A program made the position numbers and the translations under genes. Below, in pieces: positions 1-9,743 of a stretch of 64,000 bases of DNA. Under the pieces are notes generated by a model, which had not been told where the DNA came from, did no database searches, and saw nothing but the letters and a program-made list of their open reading frames with translations. Every line of letters starts with the position of its first letter. The stretch's first letter is position 1. The stretch is taken from NCBI GenBank assembly GCA_016778305.1, contig JADHPT010000003.1, forward strand, positions 1 through 64,000, written 5' to 3'. This DNA comes from Candidatus Poseidonia sp. GTDB lineage: Archaea > Thermoplasmatota > Poseidoniia > Poseidoniales > Poseidoniaceae.

Positions 1-10
1 TAACCATTGC

Positions 11-667
11 TCATGCTTGCAGTGCTTCGGAAATGGGTGCCCATTCCGAGGCACCAAGCGCTTGCTCAACGCCGTTCATGTGCATGGAGAAGGGCGCGGG
101 CGGCATGGCTCCCTGCAGTGCCTTGGCGTATTCAACACGTGTATCGCTATCGAGTCGCTTGAAAACCCAGGGGATTCCCTTGGCCATGAAATCCTCTGGG
201 AACGCACCCATCATCTTCCCCATCATTCCACCCTGTTCCTCCATGGAGAAATTAGCTTCGATGAGCGGTACAAGGAGGGCTTCTTCCTTGTTCATGTGAC
301 GCACAGTAGTATGGAGAAGTTGGGAGCACTGGCGAGCGAAGGCCTCACCGGCAGAGGCGTTGCCTTCCCCGAAGGCTGCGAGGTTCGTTGTCATTTCTTC
401 CCGAAGGGTTTCCTCTACTCGATGATCATCCTCAAAGGTTGTTGCTACGTGTGGCATACGATCGTTGACGGTTCCAAAAACACCGATATCTTCGCCTTTG
501 GCATGGTAATCAAGGACATAACCTGTCCAATCAAAGCGTTCGCTCAAATCTTCAAACGAGACGCTACCCGCAAGGGCAAGCATTGCATCTGCTTCAAGCA
601 ATTCGAGTTCTCGTTCAAGGGCTGTGTGGATGTATTTCAGAGCGCGGAGCGGACCTGGGTTTGACAT
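11..667 (-). CDS. Hemerythrin-like (HHE cation-binding) domain protein
   Basis: ORF 11..697; internal ATG at 667 (MSNPGPLRALKYIHTALERELE) is a plausible start. Helical protein with spaced H/E motifs: YIHTALERE, DYHAKGED, EDDHRVEE, LLHTTVRHMNKEEALLVPLIE. Confidence 0.6.
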   Translation of the reverse strand: MSNPGPLRALKYIHTALERELELLEADAMLALAGSVSFEDLSERFDWTGYVLDYHAKGEDIGVFGTVNDRMPHVATTFEDDHRVEETLREEMTTNLAAFGEGNASAGEAFARQCSQLLHTTVRHMNKEEALLVPLIEANFSMEEQGGMMGKMMGAFPEDFMAKGIPWVFKRLDSDTRVEYAKALQGAMPPAPFSMHMNGVEQALGASEWAPISEALQA

Positions 668-779
668 GAACAACGCTACGAGGGAGGTACTTATCAAGAG
701 TTGTGAGGGAATCTAAAGAGATGGCTTTCTAACTACGGAAAATGTATTGATTGGAGCGATATGCATGCTTGGTTGATTG

Positions 780-1502
780 CTATTCAGGTTGCATATCCTC
801 TTCGGAAAGATGTTTCAGTACGCCCGGAAGAATTTCGCCCGCTTTCCCTAAGTGGACCTCCGTGAAGGCATCAGCGTTAACGGGCGCCTCGAGATTCACG
901 AGGATGGTCTTCGCTCCTGCTGCATTGGCGACATTCACCAGACCAGCAGCGGGGTAAACATGACCAGAACTGCCAACAACGAGAAAGGTATCACATTCTT
1001 CAACCGCTGCGTAAATGTCTTCCATGTGCATTGGCATCTCTCCAAACCAAACGATGTCAGGGCGAAGCCGTTGGGCAACCGCACAACAGGTGCAGGTAAG
1101 GAATTCATCCTTGAGGTCGCCCTCTTCCATTCTCACTTCTGTTTGACCACTCCTTTCGCAACGAAGAGTTTTCAATCGTCCGTGCATGTGGATTGTGGAA
1201 GTATTGCCTGCTCGTTCGTGCAGATCGTCGACGTTCTGCGTGATGAGGGTTAACTCCTCGTGACGTTCTGCCAAATCAGCCAGAGCCTCGTGTGCTGGAT
1301 TGGGCTCGACTTCCAGCATCTGTCGTCTTCTTGCCTGATAAAAGCGCCATACAAACATCGGATCCGCATGCCAGGCTTGTGGAGTGGCGACATCTTCAAT
1401 CCGATGTTCTTCCCAGAGCCCGTCGCCGTCACGGAAGGTCCGAATCCCCGATTCGGCCGATATACCCGCTCCGGTCAACACAACAATTCGTTGTCTGCTC
1501 AT
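780..1502 (-). CDS. cobB: NAD-dependent protein deacylase, sirtuin (CobB/SIRT5-like class)
   Basis: GAGISAESGIRTFR, TQNVDDLHERAG, H116-type IHMHG, zinc Cys (C..CTCC), DIVWFGEMP, GSSGHVYPAAGL; FYQARR carries the YxxR signature typical of class III sirtuins. Confidence 0.92.
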   Translation of the reverse strand: MSRQRIVVLTGAGISAESGIRTFRDGDGLWEEHRIEDVATPQAWHADPMFVWRFYQARRRQMLEVEPNPAHEALADLAERHEELTLITQNVDDLHERAGNTSTIHMHGRLKTLRCERSGQTEVRMEEGDLKDEFLTCTCCAVAQRLRPDIVWFGEMPMHMEDIYAAVEECDTFLVVGSSGHVYPAAGLVNVANAAGAKTILVNLEAPVNADAFTEVHLGKAGEILPGVLKHLSEEDMQPE

Positions 1503-1580
1503 GAAGTCCCTCCCAGTTTGATCCTATTTGAACATAGAGTGGCGTTCGTCCCGGCCTTTTTCGGCCGCAACCGAGGCAGA

Positions 1581-2768
1581 TTAAACCTCAGCAACACGAA
1601 TTAAACGGGTGGTTCGAAAGCCCTGTAATATTTTGATGAAACGTTTTGTTTGAAACTCATCGTCAAGAGATTCATCGCCCGTGTCAATGCGGACGGCTTC
1701 CAATCCAATGAGTTTCGAAGGTGTGGCAACACCCAAAATATTGGTGTGGCCAACCAGGCGCAGTACGGTGGGTGAGAGTTGGAGGTTGCCTCGGCCAATA
1801 AGGAAGCCTTGGCCCCCCATCGGTGAAAGCAGCAAAAGAAGCGGGCGTTGCTGGCCGTCTTCGTCAACGTGCTCCCCGAGAATCCGGATTAATTCTGATT
1901 CGTCGAGGTCATTATGAAGTGATCCGCCGTGTTGAATATCAATTCCCAGCAGCGTCAGAGATTGGTTCAAGCGTTCACCCATTCGCCTCAGGGTACCTCC
2001 ACTGCCCCATACCACCATGAGATCGTCTTCGTCTTCAAGCAATGAGCCAATGTGATTTGCAAGACCCTCGATGCTATCGTCTTCACTCACACGTTCCACT
2101 TGCTCTTTGGCGCCCTGCATGAAACGGGGCGATGAAGGCGTCCATGCCTCTCCGTACATTCGAACCTTCCAAACTCCTTCCTGGTAGACAACTTCATCCA
2201 AATCCATAACTTCGGTGATGGCGGTTCGTAAATCCCCCAAAGCGAAGGAGAGCACCACTTCAGCCGCAGCTTTTGGTGTGGTCGCAAAACAACCCGAGTG
2301 CATCTTGACGCCCCCTGGAACACCGATCAGGGGGGTTTCCTGTGCGGCCTCACCGCGGTTTTCGAGAGCCTTGACGATGTCCCTTGTGGTACCGTCGCCA
2401 CCTGCATAGAGAAGAGCGTCAACCTCGGCGTCCAAAAGAGCGTTGACGAGGCTGGAGGTGTCCTCTGCACTGGTTGAATCGGGGGTAGAACCGACCCATT
2501 CGGTGCCGACTGCCACACTGTTGTCAACTTGTGGAATCCATGCAGAACCCATTCGGCCCTCCCATGCGACGAAGGTGAGAGAGGTTTGATTGCGATTGAG
2601 AGAGGACGCTGTCAAGCTTTGGAGATGGGTTAAGCACTGCTGCATTCGAGGTCCTGCTCTGTCTTCTGCCCCAGCAGCCCGTGCTTCTGCTGCGCGACCG
2701 TCACTTCCTTTGAATCCTAATTTCCCGCCCAAACCGGCATCTGGATTTACCACGATTCCGATGCGCAT
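1581..2768 (-). CDS. ATP-NAD kinase-like protein (COG3199/AcoX-type)
   Basis: MRIGIVVNPDAGLGGKLGFKGSDG, YAGGDGTTRDIV, GVPGGVKMHSGCFATTP, GRGNLQLSPTVLRLVG..ILGVATPSKL. ORF track extends to 2813; MRIGIVVNP at 2768 is the likelier start. Confidence 0.82.
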   Translation of the reverse strand: MRIGIVVNPDAGLGGKLGFKGSDGRAAEARAAGAEDRAGPRMQQCLTHLQSLTASSLNRNQTSLTFVAWEGRMGSAWIPQVDNSVAVGTEWVGSTPDSTSAEDTSSLVNALLDAEVDALLYAGGDGTTRDIVKALENRGEAAQETPLIGVPGGVKMHSGCFATTPKAAAEVVLSFALGDLRTAITEVMDLDEVVYQEGVWKVRMYGEAWTPSSPRFMQGAKEQVERVSEDDSIEGLANHIGSLLEDEDDLMVVWGSGGTLRRMGERLNQSLTLLGIDIQHGGSLHNDLDESELIRILGEHVDEDGQQRPLLLLLSPMGGQGFLIGRGNLQLSPTVLRLVGHTNILGVATPSKLIGLEAVRIDTGDESLDDEFQTKRFIKILQGFRTTRLIRVAEV

Positions 2769-2878
2769 ACACCACGCAGAAAGCCTTCCCTCAAATATCC
2801 CTGCTTCGCTCAATGAGTACTTTTGGGGTGTGTTTCACCCGAGGTTTGAAGATGTGCTTCTGCCAAGGTAGGACCATG

Positions 2879-3208
2879 AAACGTGCACCGACCGACGAGC
2901 CTAACCTCGACGACATCCTCGCTCGTGATTTTTCTGAATTGAACATGGGAGAGGAGCAAATCACAACAGAGGCGCCCCAAGAGATGCAACGAGACGAGGC
3001 AGAAGGGGCCGATGAGGCAAAGGCGAAGCCCATCATTTACAATCAAAAAATCGATGCTCGAGAAGACCGAGAGTCCTTTTCAGTCGCTCCACCTTCGAGC
3101 GCTTCATCTGCAAAGAATGGAGAGAAGAACACAACGTCAACCCCCTCGACAACCATTCTCAAGGCACCCACATCACAATTGGGCGACGACTTCGACGTCG
3201 AATGGTGA
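2879..3208 (+). CDS. Small acidic, low-complexity hypothetical protein
   Basis: ORF 2813..3208; likely start MKRAPTDEPNLDDILARDFSELN. No recognisable fold. Confidence 0.45.
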   Translation, partial: KRAPTDEPNLDDILARDFSELNMGEEQITTEAPQEMQRDEAEGADEAKAKPIIYNQKIDAREDRESFSVAPPSSASSAKNGEKNTTSTPSTTILKAPTSQLGDDFDVEW

Positions 3209-3256
3209 GAACCAGCAGGAAGGGTCGCCACAAGGCGCGGGATTCATAGCGAAGAG

Positions 3257-3276
3257 GCAACCCCGTAGGGGTTGTC
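3257..3276 (+). promoter_or_regulatory. Stem-loop in thrS leader / after the preceding ORF
   Basis: gcaacccc-gta-ggggttgt: about 8 bp stem and a tight loop, ending ~15 nt before the thrS start. Confidence 0.45.
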
Positions 3277-3291
3277 GGAGGAACGAAGCAC

Positions 3292-5313
3292 ATGACAATG
3301 ATTCACGTTACACTACCAGACGGTACGGTCAACGAATATGCTGCAGGAATCACCTGCGGTGAGGTCATTACCGATGCACTCGGAAAGAAACACGGATGCC
3401 TCGCAGCAAAAGTGGACGGATTGGAATTCGACATGTCGCACGCATTGGACATGAACTGCTCGGTTGAGGGCATCAAATCGGATTCTGAAGATGGCATTCA
3501 CATCCTGCGCCATTCCGCAGCCCACCTTCTGGCGCAAGCGGTCATGGAGTTGTATCCTGGCGCCCTGCCAACTATTGGCCCAGCCATTGACCGTGGCTTT
3601 TACTATGACTTCGCAATGAAGCCCATCGCTGAAGGGGACCTGAAGAAAATCGAAAAGAAAATGCAAGAATTGGCACGCCGAAACTTCACGGTGGAGCGTG
3701 TTGAACTGAACCAAGATTCGTTGCGAGAGCACTTTGAACACAACCCCTACAAGCTTGAAATCATTGATGATAAATTGGAAGCGGGCGACGGTTCAACCAT
3801 CTACAAGCAAGGTGAATGGTACGACCTTTGCCTCGGACCGCACGTCCCGAATACATCTCGCTTGATGTTTGTCAAACTCACCTCCGTTTCCTCTGCCTAC
3901 TGGCGAGGTGACCAGGACCGAGAACAACTCGTTCGTATTTACGGTCTGGTCGAACCAAGCAAAGATGCGCTCAAGCAAACGCTGCACAGAATGGAAGAAG
4001 CAAAGAAACGCGATCACCGCAAACTCGGCAAAGATCTCCAACTCTTTCACATTGACGAGGATGTCGGCCAGGGCCTCATCATGTGGACTCCAAGAGGTGC
4101 GATTATCCGTCAAGAATTGCAGGATTTCATCTCACACCATCTTCGTCGCCAAGGCTATCAGCAGGTATTTACCCCGCATATTGGTAAATTGGATTTGTAC
4201 CGAACCTCAGGCCATTTCCCCTACTATCAGGACTCGCAGTACCCTCCTCTTGTTGAACGCGACCTGATGAAGAAACTCGCTGATGAGGGTTGCACCTGCG
4301 GTGAATTGTCGAACATGATGAAGACTGGCGATATTGACGGTTACATGCTCAAACCGATGAACTGCCCGCATCACGTCAAAATTTACGCCAGTCAAGCACG
4401 TTCCTACCGCAACCTACCACTGCGTTTGGCTGAATTTGGCACCGTCTACCGTTGGGAGCAATCCGGTGAGATCTCTGGCATGACCCGAGTTCGTGGCTTT
4501 ACTCAAGATGACGCCCACCTCTTCGTTACCGAAGACCAAATTTCTCAAGAAGTGCTGGGCTGCATCGAATTGGTTCAAATCATCTTTGACAAACTCGGAA
4601 TGGCAGATTATCGTGTTCGTGTGGGTCTTCGCGACCCTGATTCAACCAAGTATGTGGGCGAGCCTGAGGCTTGGGACAAGGCCGAGGATGCCTGCCGTAA
4701 TGCAGCGGCTTCTTTGGGTGTGGACTGGTCTGAAGAAGAAGGTGAAGCTGCATTTTATGGTCCTAAAATCGACTTTGTTGTCAAGGACGTCATCGGTCGA
4801 GAATGGCAACTTGGAACCGTCCAGGTTGACTATAACCTCCCTGAACGTTTCGACTTAACCTACAAAGGAAGCGATGGAGAATTGCACCGTCCGGTCATGA
4901 TTCATCGCGCCCCATTTGGCTCCATGGAGCGGTTCTGTGGCGTGTTGATCGAGCACTTTGCTGGTCGCTTCCCCACCTGGCTCACGCCAACGCAATGCCA
5001 CATCATTACCATTTCCGAGAAACACAAGGCCTACGCTGCGGAAGTTGCTTCAGCACTCAAGGAACGTGGAATACGTGTTGAAATGGATGATGGAGACGAT
5101 ACGGTAGGCAAGAAGATTCGTACCCATCGTAAACTCCAACCCGCCTACATGGTGATTCTTGGCGATGGAGAAATGGAAGGAAGAACCGTGAGCCTGCGAG
5201 CTCGTAATGGTGATCAGGTTGCAGATCTAGGTCTTGAAGAATTCATTGAAAACCTTCAAACTGAAATCAATGAAAAGGTGAGTCAGCCATCGCTTGTCCC
5301 GCCTTCATCGTGA
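3292..5313 (+). CDS. thrS: Threonyl-tRNA synthetase, bacterial/eukaryotic-type with TGS and editing domains
   Basis: TGS domain, HILRHSAAHLLAQAV editing motif, YDLCLGPHVPNT, MKPMNCPHHVKIY, class II motifs, C-terminal anticodon-binding domain. Confidence 0.95.
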   Translation: MTMIHVTLPDGTVNEYAAGITCGEVITDALGKKHGCLAAKVDGLEFDMSHALDMNCSVEGIKSDSEDGIHILRHSAAHLLAQAVMELYPGALPTIGPAIDRGFYYDFAMKPIAEGDLKKIEKKMQELARRNFTVERVELNQDSLREHFEHNPYKLEIIDDKLEAGDGSTIYKQGEWYDLCLGPHVPNTSRLMFVKLTSVSSAYWRGDQDREQLVRIYGLVEPSKDALKQTLHRMEEAKKRDHRKLGKDLQLFHIDEDVGQGLIMWTPRGAIIRQELQDFISHHLRRQGYQQVFTPHIGKLDLYRTSGHFPYYQDSQYPPLVERDLMKKLADEGCTCGELSNMMKTGDIDGYMLKPMNCPHHVKIYASQARSYRNLPLRLAEFGTVYRWEQSGEISGMTRVRGFTQDDAHLFVTEDQISQEVLGCIELVQIIFDKLGMADYRVRVGLRDPDSTKYVGEPEAWDKAEDACRNAAASLGVDWSEEEGEAAFYGPKIDFVVKDVIGREWQLGTVQVDYNLPERFDLTYKGSDGELHRPVMIHRAPFGSMERFCGVLIEHFAGRFPTWLTPTQCHIITISEKHKAYAAEVASALKERGIRVEMDDGDDTVGKKIRTHRKLQPAYMVILGDGEMEGRTVSLRARNGDQVADLGLEEFIENLQTEINEKVSQPSLVPPSS

Positions 5314-5323
5314 GTGAGTTTTC

Positions 5324-7855
5324 ATGGCACCGGGAATCATTCAAGGCTTTTCTTTTGCCATGATTGGGCCACTTTTCTTCGCCATTCTGACGACTTGGTT
5401 TTTTTGGGATAAGGTCGTGCCTCGACAACTGAAAGGCCTGCAAGTGGCGTTTCAAACTGGAGAACGCACCTATGAAGTTCACCGAGTCACCTCGACGGTG
5501 GAGGACGTCAAGGACCTGCTCGGTCGTCGAGGAACACGCTTTGGAGTGGTTTCATACCTGATGGCTCTCACAGGAAGTCTCATTTTATTATTTGAATTTA
5601 CAAATTTCCGACTCAATCTTTCCGAAGGCTATCATGCACCGTCGGTCGCACTGGCACTGATTCTCATCATGCTTCCTGCCGTCGTATCGAGTGGAACCTC
5701 CTTGGGTGCTCAAGTGATTCGCCCTCTCGGGACCAACCGTGCCACGCTTCAGAACAATACACGGGCACGAAACATCGCTTATGTTGCCTTAACAGCCTCG
5801 TGGCTCTTCTTGGCCGGGATGGTGGGAATGGTCTTGGATGCACAGGGTGCATCACCAACACAAAGCGTCAGTATCGCAGGCTTCATCGCGTTCAGTCCAG
5901 CGGTTCTTGCCTATGGACGGATTCTCGGTTCCTCATGGAATGCACTGAAGCAATCCTCACAACAAAATGCAAAGGGAAAGGCCTCACCTTTTCACAATCA
6001 CATTCCAAACGCACGCCAGCAATTCATCGCTCAAATTGTTCACCTCAACCTGGTAGCCATGCCCTTTGTTGCCGCCAACACCCTCATTTCACTGATCTTG
6101 CTGCTGTACAACCCGGACATGTTTACCCATACGGACCGAGTCATTAACCTTCCAGAATACCGACTCCAAAGCACCTACATGGAGGAAGGAGGTTTGCTTG
6201 GTTTCTGGCTTATTGAACTCTTTTCCAACATCCCACAGGCCGGTATCCGCGTGCCAATTGTGACCTCCTTGCTTTTGTTTTTACTGCTAAACGTAGCTGC
6301 TATTGGATTCCTTTTTGTGTATGAAGTGGCACGAATTCTCTTCCTTGACATCCAAGATGTTTCTGGAAAAGGCGGCATTCGGCTTGCTGATAGTCGCCTC
6401 TTGCGGGCCGAGCCCGTCCAACAAGCGAACGTGTTGAATTTCTGTTTTACCGGATTTGCAGGTCAATCCATGCTTCTGCTCGCTCTAGCGATGATCACGT
6501 TTTGGGATTCCAGTTTCCTTCCCCAAGGCAGCGCATGTGGTTCTTGGGAAGACAGTGTCTGTTCGGTCATGAAAAAGGACATGCTTGAACAATTGACTTG
6601 GATGCTGGCCTCGGGAGGACAAATCGCATTTATTGCAGTGTGGACACTCTCATGGAGACGTTCAAAACGACTTGACGATTTTACATTCGATTCAACCATG
6701 GACGAAGACCGAACCAGACTTCGTGGCATCAGTGACATGATTTACCTCAAGCAGCGCCAGGTTAACGAACTCATTGCAAGTGATGACTGGCAGACTGCAC
6801 TCAATCGCTTTGAATCAAATTCCATGCGAAAAGAAGAAAAATTGGTCGGTTTGGACATGGTACGTAAAACACAGGCCACCATGCTCCTCAAGGTGGCTAT
6901 CAACCGTTGGGATGATGCAGAAGAGGTCGCAGTTGATCTTCTCGCACTTCAGGGCGGACGGGATGCACACCTGTCAAGACTGACGCTTTGTGCCGCCAGT
7001 CTGGCTCAGCGGGACCACAAAGAAGCTCGGCCTCGCCTCGCTCTACTCAAGGACGATGATATTGAAGCAGTCCGCCTCAAATGGATAGCTGCGGTGTTGA
7101 ATCCATCGATGAAACTCGGGCCAGAAGCTCGTTCCATGCTGAGTATTGATCCTATTACTAAGAAAAATATCGCCATGCTACGGCAACTCAATGAAGCTCA
7201 GGTCCTTGCTGATCGACAACGACTGAAACAGCCCACCGACCGGAGAATCTTCCTCAGTGAACTCGCACGTTTGCGCCTCAACGGGCAGAGTGAACGCGCC
7301 CTTACGCTCCTTGAATTGGCCATGAAGGACATAGAGGAAGAAGAATGGGTGCACGGTATCATCGTTCAAAGTCTTTTGAATTACGATGCGGGTCGTATCA
7401 TGACGGCTGTTGACCTTGCTGAGAAATTGAACGAGCGTCATTCACGCAATCCACATTTGCGAAGTGTATTGCACCACTATGCGAGTTTGGGTCACACCAA
7501 GATGCCACCCTCTGAGCAATCTAAAATCGAATGGGCATTTGAGCAGGACTTGGATTGGCGTCAAAAATGGTCGGGCCATAACGTGAGCGTGCCGCCTCAG
7601 TTAGAAACTGCAGAACTCAAGAAACATGCATGGCAGGCCAATGCTTGGGTCGGTTTGGCAAGTGAGAAAGGTTTGTCAAGCCTGCTGAAGGGCAAGCGTA
7701 ACCAACATCAACACCTACCTGACGACCTCCCATTGTGCATCTACACCCACCTCGCCGGCCTGATGGCGACAATCGGTGGGATGCCAGTAGATTTGGGCCT
7801 TCCCGGAACGATTCAATTTGATGAAATTGAAGCGGCAAACCTGCTCGATTTGTAA
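5324..7855 (+). CDS. Large multi-pass membrane protein with C-terminal helical (TPR-like) region
   Basis: Single 843-aa ORF; several hydrophobic segments in the N-terminal half, soluble helical C-terminal half. Confidence 0.7.
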   Translation: MAPGIIQGFSFAMIGPLFFAILTTWFFWDKVVPRQLKGLQVAFQTGERTYEVHRVTSTVEDVKDLLGRRGTRFGVVSYLMALTGSLILLFEFTNFRLNLSEGYHAPSVALALILIMLPAVVSSGTSLGAQVIRPLGTNRATLQNNTRARNIAYVALTASWLFLAGMVGMVLDAQGASPTQSVSIAGFIAFSPAVLAYGRILGSSWNALKQSSQQNAKGKASPFHNHIPNARQQFIAQIVHLNLVAMPFVAANTLISLILLLYNPDMFTHTDRVINLPEYRLQSTYMEEGGLLGFWLIELFSNIPQAGIRVPIVTSLLLFLLLNVAAIGFLFVYEVARILFLDIQDVSGKGGIRLADSRLLRAEPVQQANVLNFCFTGFAGQSMLLLALAMITFWDSSFLPQGSACGSWEDSVCSVMKKDMLEQLTWMLASGGQIAFIAVWTLSWRRSKRLDDFTFDSTMDEDRTRLRGISDMIYLKQRQVNELIASDDWQTALNRFESNSMRKEEKLVGLDMVRKTQATMLLKVAINRWDDAEEVAVDLLALQGGRDAHLSRLTLCAASLAQRDHKEARPRLALLKDDDIEAVRLKWIAAVLNPSMKLGPEARSMLSIDPITKKNIAMLRQLNEAQVLADRQRLKQPTDRRIFLSELARLRLNGQSERALTLLELAMKDIEEEEWVHGIIVQSLLNYDAGRIMTAVDLAEKLNERHSRNPHLRSVLHHYASLGHTKMPPSEQSKIEWAFEQDLDWRQKWSGHNVSVPPQLETAELKKHAWQANAWVGLASEKGLSSLLKGKRNQHQHLPDDLPLCIYTHLAGLMATIGGMPVDLGLPGTIQFDEIEAANLLDL

Positions 7856-9616
7856 TCAAATCCGCCGTCGTAGCCGTTCCATTGCAGCGTCTGCTTGTGA
7901 AAGGTATTGGAGGCATTCTTCAATTCGGCTGACGCCTAACATCTCCTCAGACATTGCAATGGCCTCTTCACAGGCGCGTCGATCTTCATCGGTGATGGTG
8001 ATAGCCACAGCTTCGCATTGATTTCGAAGTACCTTCCATTCGTCCATCACATAGTCGTAGAGCTCAAGCGCTTCACCGCTCGCTCTTCCTTCTTTATCCA
8101 AGTCTGTGGTCATACGTTCCAAGAGCATGCCAGCATGAGACCACGTTCGATCATCTGCCGCCTGTTCAATTTCTGCAAGAGCTTTCGCCCAGATATCCTC
8201 ATCATCTCGACCTTCGTAACGCTTGACGAGTTGTTTTCGCTGCTTGAGAGCGCGAAGAACATCGTCCATGGCCGCACGCTCTCGTTGCAGGGTTCGCACC
8301 ACCCCGTCAGCAAGGCCAATCGCTTGACTTGCATTGCCTTCTTCGAGAGCGTTTTCGGCCTGCTTGAGACGTTGCTTCCCTTCGTCTAAATCCAATCCGT
8401 CTGCTTGATTGATTTGCCGATGCGCCTCATTGATGGATTCAATAGCTCGGTCGTTGGCTTCCCCTTCTGCTTCGAGTTGTCCGGGAATCACAACGGCAAA
8501 TTCGAAAGCCTCACGGGGTTGTTCTTTGGACAATTTTTCCTTAGCGTCTTTGAGAAGATCTCGTAAGGTTGTGATGCCGTCTCCTTTCTTACCGTCAAGG
8601 GACCGAACGGCTTCAGTGATGGCATCCTCAGCTTGTTTCCACCATTCAATAACTTCACCAGCCCGTTTCTTGGCCTGTCGAAACAATTGTTCTCCTTCAC
8701 GAAGCGAACCCAATCCAACTTCTCGCATCCCCATTTCGTAAGCTTTTCTTGGACGCTTGACAACAGGAGCAATCGATTCGGCCTTTTCAACAGCTTCAAG
8801 AGCGTCATGACGAATGATTTCAACGTCGTCTGCAAATGAAAGCGCTCGTTCCATATCCTCTTCGCTCTCATCAAGAAGACGCATGCCGTAAGCCGGATCA
8901 AGGTGGCCTTCTTCTTTGGCAGTGGTCAACAAACTTGCCGCTTGAGCAACCGCTGCTCCTTGCGCTTTCAATTCAAGGAGCCGTCCTTCCAAACGATCGA
9001 GTCTTCTCTGGAATGCCTTTCGTTCAACCTTTTGATCGTCACCAACCGACCATGAATACACGGTATCGCCGCATGCGAATGCCGCCAAGGCCACGGCCAA
9101 ACTGCTTGAAAGCGAGGTGAAGGATTCAACTTGAGTGACGACAAGGGCGACGGCCGATGCACTGCCAATGCCCGTTAGAATTGAGCGAAAACGCAGAACA
9201 CCAAAGTGGCCACGAAGGGTGTTTACTGCCATCGATCGAGCCACGAGGGCTGAGAAAAGAACGAGGAGACTTCCAGCCGATGCCTGATGTGAGCCGGTGT
9301 CAATGCCCAGGGCTCCAATGACGAGAAGGACGGGCCACGCCAAGGCAGTGGATAAACCCAGACGTGTACGAGCTGAGGGCTCATCTAAGACCAAATCTTG
9401 AAGAAAAATACCCCACAAAATGAGAGCGAATGGGGGGCCAAAATTAGCCAAGACAACGCCATCCCCTTGCACCATACTCTTGAGGGTCGGCCAAGCTAAC
9501 CAAAGGGCGCAGCCGAGAATGATGAAAGCAGTGTACATCGCCATGGATTCAACACGCTTTGTTCGTTGCAAGCGCTCGGCTTGAATCGCTGAATCAGTAT
9601 CAGCCCATGTGACCAT
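7856..9616 (-). CDS. Membrane protein with long coiled-coil C-terminal region
   Basis: 586-aa ORF with 4-6 hydrophobic segments, then Glu/Lys/Arg/Ala-rich heptad-like sequence. Convergent and exactly abutting the previous CDS. Confidence 0.7.
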   Translation of the reverse strand: MVTWADTDSAIQAERLQRTKRVESMAMYTAFIILGCALWLAWPTLKSMVQGDGVVLANFGPPFALILWGIFLQDLVLDEPSARTRLGLSTALAWPVLLVIGALGIDTGSHQASAGSLLVLFSALVARSMAVNTLRGHFGVLRFRSILTGIGSASAVALVVTQVESFTSLSSSLAVALAAFACGDTVYSWSVGDDQKVERKAFQRRLDRLEGRLLELKAQGAAVAQAASLLTTAKEEGHLDPAYGMRLLDESEEDMERALSFADDVEIIRHDALEAVEKAESIAPVVKRPRKAYEMGMREVGLGSLREGEQLFRQAKKRAGEVIEWWKQAEDAITEAVRSLDGKKGDGITTLRDLLKDAKEKLSKEQPREAFEFAVVIPGQLEAEGEANDRAIESINEAHRQINQADGLDLDEGKQRLKQAENALEEGNASQAIGLADGVVRTLQRERAAMDDVLRALKQRKQLVKRYEGRDDEDIWAKALAEIEQAADDRTWSHAGMLLERMTTDLDKEGRASGEALELYDYVMDEWKVLRNQCEAVAITITDEDRRACEEAIAMSEEMLGVSRIEECLQYLSQADAAMERLRRRI

Positions 9617-9743
9617 AGAACAACCACACCTTCACCCCTCCATAATCACTCCGACGGGCTTCCCATCACCCAACACTCACATGAAATCCAGCGGCAATGT
9701 TCAAGGGTGTCTTTGGGGTGTGGTGAAAAGGAGAGGGAAGAGT

